From positions 62,001-126,000 of the forward strand of contig NZ_FOVI01000004.1 of assembly GCF_900115115.1 (NCBI RefSeq): 64,000 bases of DNA. The letters are read 5' to 3'. Shown in pieces: positions 8,569 through 16,362 of the stretch. This DNA is from Paenimyroides ummariense. Lineage in GTDB: Bacteria; Bacteroidota; Bacteroidia; Flavobacteriales; Flavobacteriaceae. A program made the translations under genes and the position numbers. How positions within the stretch are numbered: the stretch's first letter is position 1; each line of letters opens with the position of its first letter. The notes beneath the pieces were generated by a model, which was not told the origin of the DNA, ran no database searches, and was given only the letters and a program-made list of their open reading frames with translations.

Positions 8569-9415
8569 TTTTTCTGTATTTATAGCGAATATAAAATGCT
8601 GTAAGGTTTAATAAAAAGACAACTATTACAAGTACTAAAGCGGTACCGTACGCAATTGGTCTAACTTGGTCTATTGACTGATGCTGGGTTGACAACATAT
8701 ACAAGTGGTAAGGCAGCGCCATGAATTCTTGGTTAAGATAACCTGAACTTCCGTTTATGTAAAAGGCAGCACCTGTAAATAAGATTGGTGCGGTTTCACC
8801 AGCGGCTCTTGATAATGTTAATACAAGCCCCGTTAAAATTCCTGACATTGCCGATGGTAGCACCACATCTTTTATGGTTTCAAATTTGGTTGCACCTACA
8901 GCCAATGCCGCTTCGCGTGTACTGTTCGGAATCCTTTTTAAGGCTTCTTCGGTAGTTGTGATGATGTATGGCAACGATAACAAACCTAATGTTAAACCAG
9001 CTGCGATTAACGATGTTCCAAACTGTAATGCCTGAACGAACAATGCCAAACCGAACAATCCGTAAATGATCGATGGAACTCCTGACAAGTTTCTGATTGA
9101 TGCACGAATGGTTCTTGTTAACCAATTATTTTCAGCATATTCGTTCAGATAAATCGCACAACAAACGCCAAATGGTATCGCAAAAAGTGCTGTGATTAAT
9201 GTTAAAAGAACGGTTCCGATGATCGGAGTTAAAATTCCGCCTTTTGTCATTCCTGCCGATGGAACTTTCGATACAAATTCCCATGACAAAGAAGATGCTC
9301 CTTTTGATACGATTTCCCAAATAATAACAAATAAGAAAAAGCAGACAATAAGTGTGGTTAATAATAAAGTACCCCACTCTACTACCGATGATAATTTATT
9401 GGTTTTATACTGCAT
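8558..9415 (-). CDS. pstA: Phosphate ABC transporter permease PstA
   Basis: A 285-residue inner-membrane permease with about six transmembrane helices; the first is at residues 15-38. The cytoplasmic coupling loop EEALKRIPNSTREAALAVG (about residues 157-175) is the EAA motif that contacts PstB. Its ends overlap pstC and pstB by 11 bases each, which shows a compact operon. Confidence 0.95.
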   Translation of the reverse strand: MQYKTNKLSSVVEWGTLLLTTLIVCFFLFVIIWEIVSKGASSLSWEFVSKVPSAGMTKGGILTPIIGTVLLTLITALFAIPFGVCCAIYLNEYAENNWLTRTIRASIRNLSGVPSIIYGLFGLALFVQALQFGTSLIAAGLTLGLLSLPYIITTTEEALKRIPNSTREAALAVGATKFETIKDVVLPSAMSGILTGLVLTLSRAAGETAPILFTGAAFYINGSSGYLNQEFMALPYHLYMLSTQHQSIDQVRPIAYGTALVLVIVVFLLNLTAFYIRYKYRKNEN

Positions 9416-10295
9416 GATATTTTCTGAATCGGTTAATAAAAAATTCTCCCACTAAATTTGCAAACAGCGTCATAAAGAACAAAACAGTTGCAATAGCGTA
9501 AAGTGCGTAATAATGTGTAGTTTGGTACGGAACCTCGCCCATTTCAATGGCAATGGTAGCCGTCATGGTTTTAACAGAATCAAACATTCCTGTAGGTATC
9601 AATGCAGCATTTCCTGTTGCCATTAAAACCGTCATTGTTTCACCAATTGCGCGACCAACACCTAACATTACCGCGGCAATAATTCCGGGTGCTGCCGCAG
9701 GAATAATTACTTTTCGTAAGGTTTGCCATTTAGTTGCACCAACTCCGTAACTTGCTTCTTTATACGCATTTGGCACAGCGTGTATGGCATCTTCGGCAAC
9801 CGTAATAATGGTAGGCAACGCCATGATTGCCAATAAAATTGCTCCGTTTAAGGCGTTTAAACCGTTTGGTAAATCTGCTACGTTAGCAATTCCTGGGCTT
9901 AAAACTACAATTCCTAAAAAACCGATAACTACCGATGGTATCGCAGCCAACATTTCAATAGCCGGTTTCAAGATGTTTTTTAGCCTACTGCCTGCATATT
10001 CCGATATAAAAGCTGCAGTTCCTATTCCTAAAGGTATCGCAATAATCATCGCTCCAAATGTAACAATGGTAGTACTTATAATTAAAGGCAACATACCGTA
10101 TTTTGGTGTTTTTGCTGTTGGCGCCCATTCCATTCCCGTGATAAAATCTAACGGTTTAATATCTAAAAAGAACGATATGGAGTTGTAAACCAGCATGGCA
10201 AAAATGCCGCCCAATAAAGCTAAAACCAAAAATCCGGTGGTTTTAAATACTACTTTAAATATTTTATCGACTGATATTCGTGTTCTGTATCTCAT
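9405..10295 (-). CDS. pstC: Phosphate ABC transporter permease PstC
   Basis: A 296-residue inner-membrane permease, partner of PstA. It has an N-terminal helix (about residues 16-40), a periplasmic stretch containing EWAPTAKTPKYG, and the coupling loop EDAIHAVPNAYKEASYGVG (about residues 167-185). It lies directly after pstS with a one-base gap. Confidence 0.95.
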   Translation of the reverse strand: MRYRTRISVDKIFKVVFKTTGFLVLALLGGIFAMLVYNSISFFLDIKPLDFITGMEWAPTAKTPKYGMLPLIISTTIVTFGAMIIAIPLGIGTAAFISEYAGSRLKNILKPAIEMLAAIPSVVIGFLGIVVLSPGIANVADLPNGLNALNGAILLAIMALPTIITVAEDAIHAVPNAYKEASYGVGATKWQTLRKVIIPAAAPGIIAAVMLGVGRAIGETMTVLMATGNAALIPTGMFDSVKTMTATIAIEMGEVPYQTTHYYALYAIATVLFFMTLFANLVGEFFINRFRKYHAV

Positions 10296-10296
10296 G

Positions 10297-11136
10297 TTAT
10301 TTTTCTTCTATAATGTAATATCCGTGCTCTTCGATCATTTTCTTGCCTTGCGCACTCTTTTCAAAATCGATAAAAGGCTTTACTTTATGCCATGATTCAG
10401 CCAAAACAAACTGATACAACGGACGCTGAAAAAAATACAAACTGTTGTTTATTGTTTCTGTATCGATAGGCGAATAAGCTACAGCATTGGGCTTTTCTTT
10501 AATTTTTAGAATTTTAATGAGCGCGTTAGAATTAATTTCGTGCGAAACATAACCTGCACCTACATAACCAATGCCCGATTTATCTGCCTTAACACCTTCC
10601 AAAATCTGTGCGTTACCCGTCATTTCTTTTGCTGCGTTAGAAAATTCGATCTTCAGTTTTTTCTTCACAAACGAATGCGTTCCCGAACTACTTTGTCGAC
10701 CGTAAATGTTTATCGGCAAATCGATATCAGTAATTTCAGACCAGTTTTTAATGTCGCCTTTCAAGATCTTTCCGAGAGTTTCCAGATCTATTTCTTCTAA
10801 AGGCAAATCTTTATGAACAATAAAAGCGGTAGCATCTTCTGCAAAAACAACGGTTTTAACTTCAATGTTTGCCTTTTTAAACTGTTCGATCTCTTTGTCT
10901 GACAACGGACGCGAAGAATTGGCAATATCTGCCTGCCCATTTAATAAAGAAGTAATGCCTAAACCCGAACCTCCGCCAGAAATTGCAATACTAAAATCGG
11001 AATTAACTTTAGTATATTGTTCCGCTAAATTCACTGCCAGGTTTACTTCCGTGTCTGATCCTTTCATTTTTACCGAGCTGTTGTCGCTGCACGCAAAAAG
11101 TGAAAAAATACTAATAACAACTAAAAGTTTTTTCAT
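10297..11136 (-). CDS. pstS: Phosphate-binding lipoprotein PstS
   Basis: A 279-residue substrate-binding protein of the phosphate ABC transporter. I chose the ATG at 11136, which gives MKKLLVVISIFSLFACSD with a clean lipobox (LFAC); a longer frame begins nine codons earlier without a signal peptide. The phosphate-binding regions are visible: KGSDTEVNL near the N-terminus, SGGGSGLGI near residue 55, and GRQSSSGTHSFV near residue 145. It leads the operon pstSCAB. The divergent intergenic region probably carries its promoter, but I could not place one with confidence. Confidence 0.95.
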   Translation of the reverse strand: MKKLLVVISIFSLFACSDNSSVKMKGSDTEVNLAVNLAEQYTKVNSDFSIAISGGGSGLGITSLLNGQADIANSSRPLSDKEIEQFKKANIEVKTVVFAEDATAFIVHKDLPLEEIDLETLGKILKGDIKNWSEITDIDLPINIYGRQSSSGTHSFVKKKLKIEFSNAAKEMTGNAQILEGVKADKSGIGYVGAGYVSHEINSNALIKILKIKEKPNAVAYSPIDTETINNSLYFFQRPLYQFVLAESWHKVKPFIDFEKSAQGKKMIEEHGYYIIEEK

Positions 11137-11342
11137 AATTAGCTTGAATGTTTCATCGCACAAAATTGATTTTTTAAGATAAATCGAATGTTATACCTAT
11201 ATTAAGCTAATATTAACAAATAACCGCTATGTTAATTTATTGTAAATACACCTTAACCCTGTTGTTAAGATAATAATGTATTGATGTTTGATTGATGTTT
11301 TGGTAAAGTGAGTTTTAATAAGAAAATATTGATTAACATGTA

Positions 11343-11374
11343 TTTGTGTAATTAATAAAAGTTTTGGATATTTG
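11343..11374 (+). promoter_or_regulatory. Candidate promoter for the propeller lipoprotein pair
   Basis: TTTG at 11343-11346, a 20-base spacer, then GATATTTG at 11367-11374 (seven of eight positions of TAnnTTTG). It lies 41 bases before the first propeller gene. The rest of the divergent 11137-11415 region is AT-rich with no other clear signal. Confidence 0.38.
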
Positions 11375-11415
11375 ATAGTCACCAACTATTCTATAACACT
11401 CCTTGACAAACATAA

Positions 11416-12471
11416 ATGAAACTAACCACACTCTTATTCTTTAGCATTCTATCATTATTAACTTCGTGCAATGGGCAGAATTCCCATTCGAAAAACCATT
11501 CTATTCCTTTAGAAAAAATCAATGTGAAGGGCGACACAGTAAAAGAACTTGGAAGCAATATCATGGTGATTTACCAAGACAAGAAAAATAACTATTGGTT
11601 TGGTAGCTGGAAAACCGGAGTGTACAAATATGATGGGAAAACGTTGATCAATTACACCACAAAACACGGTTTGTATATAGATAGAGTTGATGATATCAAA
11701 GAGGATCCATCGGGCAACATCTACTTCTCGGGTATGAACCCAAATGCTACCACCACAAAGTTTGACGGAAAATCATTTACACACATTAAAGCAATTCCAA
11801 GTAATGAATGGAAACTGGAAGCGAATGATTTGTGGTTAAAAATTCTGCATCAAACCAATCAAAAAGTTTACCGCTTTGATGGAAAAACCCTTTATGAACT
11901 GACACTTCCAAGTCCGCCCGGATTTAACCAACCGTTTGAAATTTATAGCATTTATAAAGACCAAAAAGGCAACATTTGGTTTGGTACCAATCCGGTTGGC
12001 GTGTGCCGTTTCGATGGAAAATCATTCGAATGGATTACAGAAGAAGATGTGACGGAATTTCGCCAAGGAGGTTCAAATGGTGTGCGATCAATTACGGAAG
12101 ACAAAAATGGCAACTTTTGGTTCAATACCGAATTTCGATATAGCATCTATGACAATTCCCCTTTAAAAAGCAATCAATTTTATACCAGACACGAAAGCAT
12201 TGGCAGTTTAGATGGGAAAAATACAAGTATTTTAAACGAGTATCTTTCAACGGTTAGGGACAACGATAATAATTTGTGGTTTGTCACCTATCGTGATGGC
12301 GTTTGGAAATATGATGGGAAGAAAATTACACATTATCCAGTTCAAGAAAATTCAACAAATATTAAATTGTTCAGTATTTACAAAGACAACAATGGCGACC
12401 TTTGGCTTGGAACACACGAAAATGGTGTCTATAAATTTAATGGAAATACATTTGAAAAATTTAAACCCTAA
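11416..12471 (+). CDS. Lipoprotein with two-component-regulator propeller repeats (first of a pair)
   Basis: A 351-residue lipoprotein: signal peptide with lipobox LTSC (Cys18), then repeats of the regulator-propeller type, each a variant of I-x-x-D-x-x-G-N-x-W-F-G-T followed by YDGK or FDGK. Clear repeats lie near residues 55, 92, 185, 230, 285 and 325, enough for one beta-propeller. In hybrid two-component systems such propellers sense polysaccharides in the periplasm, but here no membrane helix, kinase or DNA-binding domain follows, so this is a free-standing propeller. Its stop overlaps the next start by one base (TAATG). A ligand-binding role is inference. Confidence 0.83.
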   Translation: MKLTTLLFFSILSLLTSCNGQNSHSKNHSIPLEKINVKGDTVKELGSNIMVIYQDKKNNYWFGSWKTGVYKYDGKTLINYTTKHGLYIDRVDDIKEDPSGNIYFSGMNPNATTTKFDGKSFTHIKAIPSNEWKLEANDLWLKILHQTNQKVYRFDGKTLYELTLPSPPGFNQPFEIYSIYKDQKGNIWFGTNPVGVCRFDGKSFEWITEEDVTEFRQGGSNGVRSITEDKNGNFWFNTEFRYSIYDNSPLKSNQFYTRHESIGSLDGKNTSILNEYLSTVRDNDNNLWFVTYRDGVWKYDGKKITHYPVQENSTNIKLFSIYKDNNGDLWLGTHENGVYKFNGNTFEKFKP

Positions 12472-13538
12472 TGAACAAAAATTTAAAATTGATAACTCTA
12501 ATACTTCTGCTGATACTGAACTTTTCTTGTGTTGAAAAGAAATCAACTGGGAAACAAATCGAAAAACCTGAATTGGTATCAACTTCAAAAACCGACACCC
12601 TAAAGTTTACTTCGGGAATACGAGCAATCTTTCAAGACAGCAAGGGTAATTATTGGTTGGGAAGTCATAATGAAGGCGTAAGTTTTTATAATGGAAAATC
12701 ATTTGAATACTTTACAACCAATGAAGGTTTGGCAGACAATCAAATTCGTTCCATTCAAGAGGATAAGCATGGAAAAATATTTATTGGAACCGCAAAAGGA
12801 GTTACAGTATATGATAAAGGAACGTTTACCAATTATTTTCCAAATATGAATCAAGCAAAAGATGATTGGAATAAAACGGATGGAGATTTATGGTTTTACG
12901 CGGGTGAAGAAGACGGAATTAATCGTTATGACGGTGAGCAGATGAACTATCTCATTTTTCCAAAACCTAAAAATGAAAATCCTGATAATTCTTATGGCGT
13001 AACCGATATTTCAAAAGATACAAACGGTAAAGTTTGGATTGCGACTTATGCGGCACTATTCAGTTATGATGGTAAAACGGTAAATATATTTGATGATGAA
13101 AAATTGAACTTAAAGAATGGTGAACTTTTGCATATAAGAAGTGTATTTGCAGATTCAAAAGGACGAATTTGGATAGGAAATAACGGCATCGGCGTTTTGC
13201 TGATGGAAGGTAATTCGGTCATAAATTTTTCTGAAAAGCATCATTTGATTCATCCCACAAGCACCAAAAGAGGAGATAAATCAGAATCAGGTACATTGGA
13301 ACACGTTTTTGCCATTGAAGAAGATGCAGAAGGAAACATTTGGTTTGGCGACCGAGATACAGGAGCCTGGAAATATGATGGTAAAACCTTAACAAACTAT
13401 CCAATTAATGAAAAATTATCTAACCCAATGATTTGGGCTATTTATAAAGACAAACAAAACAATTTGCTTTTTGGATTGGCAAAAGGTGGTGTTTATAAGT
13501 TTAACGGGAAAGAGATTGAAAGATTCAGATTCAATTAA
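12471..13538 (+). CDS. Lipoprotein with two-component-regulator propeller repeats (second of a pair)
   Basis: A 355-residue lipoprotein, paralogue of the gene before it and translationally coupled to it. The signal peptide ends in lipobox NFSC (Cys20). Propeller repeats of the form DSKGNYWLG, DTNGKVWIA, DSKGRIWIG and DAEGNIWFG are spaced about 40-50 residues apart, alternating with YDGK/FNGK turns. No effector domain is present. The tandem pair probably arose by duplication; the sequences have clearly diverged. The partner is unknown, and the neighbouring pst operon on the other strand gives no firm functional link. Confidence 0.83.
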   Translation: MNKNLKLITLILLLILNFSCVEKKSTGKQIEKPELVSTSKTDTLKFTSGIRAIFQDSKGNYWLGSHNEGVSFYNGKSFEYFTTNEGLADNQIRSIQEDKHGKIFIGTAKGVTVYDKGTFTNYFPNMNQAKDDWNKTDGDLWFYAGEEDGINRYDGEQMNYLIFPKPKNENPDNSYGVTDISKDTNGKVWIATYAALFSYDGKTVNIFDDEKLNLKNGELLHIRSVFADSKGRIWIGNNGIGVLLMEGNSVINFSEKHHLIHPTSTKRGDKSESGTLEHVFAIEEDAEGNIWFGDRDTGAWKYDGKTLTNYPINEKLSNPMIWAIYKDKQNNLLFGLAKGGVYKFNGKEIERFRFN

Positions 13539-13678
13539 AGGGGACACTTCTCTATACAAAATTTTCTAAACTTTGTTTCTGCAATTTTATTAAAGGTGAT
13601 GAACAATAATTTTGTGATTTATTTACACTTTTCAAATATTTTATCCACTTTTACAACCTTTCTAAATTATATTACGTC

Positions 13679-13708
13679 TTGTAATTATATTTATATTAAT
13701 TAACTTTA
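13679..13708 (+). promoter_or_regulatory. Candidate promoter for the lipocalin-like lipoprotein
   Basis: TTG at 13679-13681, a 19-base spacer, and TAACTTTA at 13701-13708 (seven of eight positions of the Bacteroidota -7 consensus), 30 bases before the start codon. Confidence 0.45.
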
Positions 13709-13738
13709 CGATTATTAATTAACATTAAAATTTAAATT

Positions 13739-14224
13739 ATGAAAAGAATTAGTACTTTTTTATTTGCCTCAACTCTTGCAATTGCATCACTTTCATCTTG
13801 TTCAAGTGACGATAATTCATCAGCACCACAGCCTCAGCCACAACCTACAAACTTATTATTAGGAAAGTGGGAAATGCGGAAAATGGATATGAAAATGGAA
13901 ATGGGCGGTAATGTACTTATAGATGAACAAGATGTAGATACAAAAACTGCCGGTATCAAAATTGAATATGATTTTAAAGCCGACAATACAGTTGAATATT
14001 ACATGTACACTCCGGCAACTCAACAACAAGCGGAACAGGAACAATCGGGAACAGCTACATATACCCGTAATGGTGATGAAATAACGATGACTATTAGCAC
14101 CCCAACAACTTACACAATAAAGGTTTTAAACAGTACAGAGCTTCATTTAAATATGTATCAGGAAGAAGAAGTAAACGGATCTCAAACTAAAATTGATATT
14201 ACTCAAAAATTTACAAAAATGTAA
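13739..14224 (+). CDS. Lipocalin-like lipoprotein
   Basis: A 161-residue lipoprotein with lipobox LSSC (Cys21) and a Ser/Asp/Pro/Gln-rich tether at residues 22-38. The motif LLGKWEMRKMD (about residues 40-50) followed by beta-strand-rich sequence, a KIEYDFKADNTVEYY strand pair and YTRNGDEITMTI, is characteristic of small lipocalin-like (DUF5004/lipocalin_5-type) lipoproteins abundant in Bacteroidota. The function of these is mostly unknown; they may bind small hydrophobic ligands. It has its own promoter candidate and terminator, so it is a single-gene unit. Confidence 0.82.
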   Translation: MKRISTFLFASTLAIASLSSCSSDDNSSAPQPQPQPTNLLLGKWEMRKMDMKMEMGGNVLIDEQDVDTKTAGIKIEYDFKADNTVEYYMYTPATQQQAEQEQSGTATYTRNGDEITMTISTPTTYTIKVLNSTELHLNMYQEEEVNGSQTKIDITQKFTKM

Positions 14225-14232
14225 TAAATAAT

Positions 14233-14262
14233 AAAACCACTCTCTTTTGAGTGGTTTTGTAT
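14233..14262 (+). terminator. Rho-independent terminator
   Basis: A perfect 10-base stem (AAAACCACTC at 14233-14242, GAGTGGTTTT at 14249-14258) and T-rich tail, nine bases after the lipocalin-like gene. Confidence 0.85.
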
Positions 14263-14295
14263 TTAAATTCCCAGCTGAGATTGTTGATTTTCCTG

Positions 14296-14394
14296 TTATT
14301 TCTGATGCCGTTCTATTAAACCTTCGAATGGTTTTTGGTAAAAAACACCTGTAATCAGGTTTTTTTTTTGAAGGATCAATTTAAATTCATCTTA
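14296..14394 (-). pseudogene. Orphan second copy of the 3' end of the N-acetylglucosamine-kinase-like gene
   Basis: Bases 14299-14392 align without gaps to the 3' end of the intact gene at 15104-15197, at roughly 84% identity by eye. Read on the minus strand it still encodes a matching peptide: DEFKLILQKKNLI then GVFYQKPFEGLIERHQK and a stop, against DEFKSILNKNNLI, GVFYQKPLEGLIELHQKS in the intact gene. Many of the differences are conservative at the protein level. Upstream the frame meets a TAA at 14392-14394, where the intact gene has a Gln codon. It is a fragment with no start, separated from the intact gene by the toxin-antitoxin operon. Confidence 0.8.
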
Positions 14395-14430
14395 TTAAAA
14401 ATACGATCGTTTAAAAATAAATTGTCAAGT

Positions 14431-14730
14431 TTAATCATTTAATCTATTTTTAACATCCATTTGCTGGTGTAGAATTCTGATGATTTCTATCTCCTTTTCA
14501 TTCAGGTTTATTTTATAAAATATAAAATGAGATTTTACTTTTGAACGATAGTAGCCTTTTCTTATATAATTAAAGTCTTTTCCGGAATTTGGATTACTCG
14601 CTAAAAATTCAATTTCGTCAATAATTAAGTTGAAATATCTATCTGCTTGTTCAATTGACCAAGTTTCATAAGTATAAAGCCAAATATTTTCAATATCAAT
14701 TTGTGCTTCTCTACTAATTTTATAAGTCAT
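14431..14730 (-). CDS. parE: ParE/RelE-family toxin
   Basis: A 99-residue toxin of the ParE/RelE superfamily. It shows the family layout: an N-terminal strand YKISREAQIDIENIWLYT leading into two helices, a W-S-x-x-QADRY segment near residue 28, and C-terminal strands with YYRSKVKSHFIFYKI and EIEIIRILHQQMD, the basic and aromatic residues typical of the toxin core. ParE toxins poison DNA gyrase and RelE toxins cleave mRNA; pairing with a ParD-type antitoxin favours ParE. The start overlaps the antitoxin stop by one base. The module is flanked by a duplicated gene end, a sign of insertion. Confidence 0.88.
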   Translation of the reverse strand: MTYKISREAQIDIENIWLYTYETWSIEQADRYFNLIIDEIEFLASNPNSGKDFNYIRKGYYRSKVKSHFIFYKINLNEKEIEIIRILHQQMDVKNRLND

Positions 14731-14978
14731 TATTTAGAAACATGTTTTTTATGAAGATTTTGCAGTAATGCTTCTCTATTAAAATCTTTTACAAATCCAG
14801 ATTTCTCCCCTTTTTTAAGTTCTTTAATTAGTTCTGCTTTTTTTGTTTCTTCGTGTTCAAACATTCTCAAAGCTGCCCTTACAACTTCGCTTGCAGAAGA
14901 AAATTTACCCGTTTGAATTTGTTGATGAATGAACTTATCAAAATATTCACCCAATAATATTGATGTGTTTTTTGCCAT
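14730..14978 (-). CDS. parD: ParD-family antitoxin
   Basis: An 82-residue antitoxin, first gene of the operon. The N-terminal half (MAKNTSILLGEYFDKFIHQQ, then SSASEVVRAALRMFE at about residues 27-41) is a ribbon-helix-helix DNA-binding domain of the CC2985/ParD type. The Lys-rich C-terminal half would wrap the toxin. Regulation is visible: a palindromic operator lies between the -33 and -7 boxes just upstream, so the antitoxin or the complex likely represses its own promoter. Confidence 0.9.
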   Translation of the reverse strand: MAKNTSILLGEYFDKFIHQQIQTGKFSSASEVVRAALRMFEHEETKKAELIKELKKGEKSGFVKDFNREALLQNLHKKHVSK

Positions 14979-14994
14979 AATTTAATCTTTAATT

Positions 14995-15025
14995 CAAATA
15001 TACCAATTATTGGTATTTTTAGCAA
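14995..15025 (-). promoter_or_regulatory. parDE promoter with embedded palindromic operator
   Basis: Read on the minus strand: TTG (15023-15025), a 20-base spacer, then TATATTTG (14995-15002), a perfect Bacteroidota promoter 16 bases before the antitoxin ATG. The spacer contains a perfect inverted repeat, ATACCAA-TTA-TTGGTAT (15000-15016), overlapping the -7 box, the arrangement expected for autorepression. Confidence 0.72.
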
Positions 15026-15098
15026 TTTTTTTGAAAGGTTAAATTTAGCACGAAATGTTCAGATGTTGTTACTTATTACAATTGGCTGATTTTACTTC

Positions 15099-15947
15099 CT
15101 ATGATTTCTGATGCAATTCTATTAAACCTTCTAACGGTTTTTGGTAAAATACACCTGCAATCAGATTGTTTTTGTTAAGTATGGATTTAAATTCATCTTG
15201 CAACAAAAAAGCGGTTGACCCTATAAAATGAACGGGAACATTGGCATGATTTGGATATTGTTTGATGTAATGATCTACAAAAAACTGAAAACTATCGGCA
15301 ATCATATCCTGTAAAAAATCATGATCTTTATTGGCGATTAAAAAAGGAAGAAACGATGCCAGATATGCATTGGGGTTAGGTTCTTTATAAAAATTCTTTT
15401 TAATGAAATCGGCATTTAAATTGTAAGCTGCTTCAAATTTCTGCTTTAAATCTAACGGCATGGTACTAAAATAATGTGCACGAATCAATCGTCTGCCAAA
15501 ATCAACACCCGAGCAGTCGTCCATTGCCAGATAGCCCAACGAATTTACCGCCTGTTCTACTTGGTTACCATTAAAAAAACTACAGTTTGATCCGGTGCCG
15601 TTAATACAGACAATTCCGGGTTGTAAATCGTGACAAGTTGCATAAACCGCCGCATAGGTATCTTCCAGAATCTCGAAAAAATCGGCATTCTCAAATACTT
15701 TTTCCAAAGCATCACGCATTACTTTTTTAGAATGAACAGTACTACAGCCCGAGCCGTAAAAGTAAATTTCTTTAATTGAAGTGCGTAAATTTGCCAATTC
15801 TTCGTTGCACAACATCCGTTCCACCAACACATCGGTATTCAATACCTCCGGGTTCAATCCCAAAGTATTGTAAACGCCTAAATATTGCTTGTTGTTAAAT
15901 AATAACCAATCTGCTTTGGTGGAACCGCTGTCAACTACAAATTTCAT
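15099..15947 (-). CDS. BadF/BadG-type ATPase, N-acetylglucosamine kinase-like
   Basis: A 282-residue sugar-kinase-fold protein. I chose the ATG at 15947 (MKFVVDSGSTKADWLLF), which puts the phosphate-binding DSGSTKADW loop at the N-terminus as in the family; a longer frame starts nine codons earlier. The second phosphate loop is CINGTGSNCSFF near residue 105, and GSTAFLLQDEF near residue 245 completes the ATP site. The BadF/BadG/BcrA/BcrD ATPase family includes eukaryotic N-acetylglucosamine kinase; bacterial members of this size probably phosphorylate amino sugars in cell-wall recycling. A diverged copy of its last 32 or so codons lies beyond the neighbouring toxin-antitoxin operon. Confidence 0.85.
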   Translation of the reverse strand: MKFVVDSGSTKADWLLFNNKQYLGVYNTLGLNPEVLNTDVLVERMLCNEELANLRTSIKEIYFYGSGCSTVHSKKVMRDALEKVFENADFFEILEDTYAAVYATCHDLQPGIVCINGTGSNCSFFNGNQVEQAVNSLGYLAMDDCSGVDFGRRLIRAHYFSTMPLDLKQKFEAAYNLNADFIKKNFYKEPNPNAYLASFLPFLIANKDHDFLQDMIADSFQFFVDHYIKQYPNHANVPVHFIGSTAFLLQDEFKSILNKNNLIAGVFYQKPLEGLIELHQKS

Positions 15948-16362
15948 AAAAATGCCTGAATTAAATTCGGACACAAAATACGTTATTTTATTGTATAATA
16001 CCTAAAGAGAGGAAAGAAAATAGAGAATAGAAAAAAGATGAAAGATGAAAGATTGTATTGCCCTATTCAGGTTCAAAACTTCTATTTTGAGGTTATAGAA
16101 TGATTCGTTGACGTTAAAATGCTATTTGTTGTGTTTATGTAGTTATCAATTGGGGTTATACAACCCTAAAATTACGGTTGTTTAATAGTAGGTTTGGGTT
16201 AGTAACTGTAATCTTTAGGTTAAAAAGAAGTCCGTTGGGGTTTAGTAACTGCAACGGACTATTTATTTACGTATTAATATGTGTATTTTAATTATCCACA
16301 ATAATATTTTAATGCTTTGTATGGGTAACTTATTGTACCACATAGGTATTTTTTTGTATGTT
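15948..16362. other. 415-base gene-free region
   Basis: No ORF with coding character. It holds a minus-strand terminator hairpin (separate entry) and a 10-base direct repeat, TTAGTAACTG at 16199-16208 and 16242-16251, whose second copy lies within the terminator loop. The part nearest the kinase gene (about 16008-16050) is purine-rich with a short AGATGAA tandem repeat. Otherwise I see nothing. Confidence 0.6.
16221..16260 (-). terminator. Terminator of the pfkA-gapA operon
   Basis: A perfect 9-base stem (CAACGGACT complement pair; AGTCCGTTG at 16229-16237 and CAACGGACT at 16252-16260). Read on the minus strand it is followed by TTCTTTTT. It lies about 100 bases downstream of gapA. Confidence 0.7.

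Noticed and set aside
9784..10188. Open frame of 134 codons on the plus strand inside pstC
   Set aside because: Antisense shadow of a clear pstC gene; composition follows the complementary codons and there is no family match.
11137..11415. Possible Pho box upstream of pstS
   Set aside because: I looked for tandem CTGTCAT-like repeats on both strands and found none that holds up; Bacteroidota Pho boxes are also not well defined.
16199..16251. Direct repeat TTAGTAACTG as a transposition footprint
   Set aside because: Ten bases in AT-rich DNA, one copy inside a terminator loop; no terminal inverted repeats around it.
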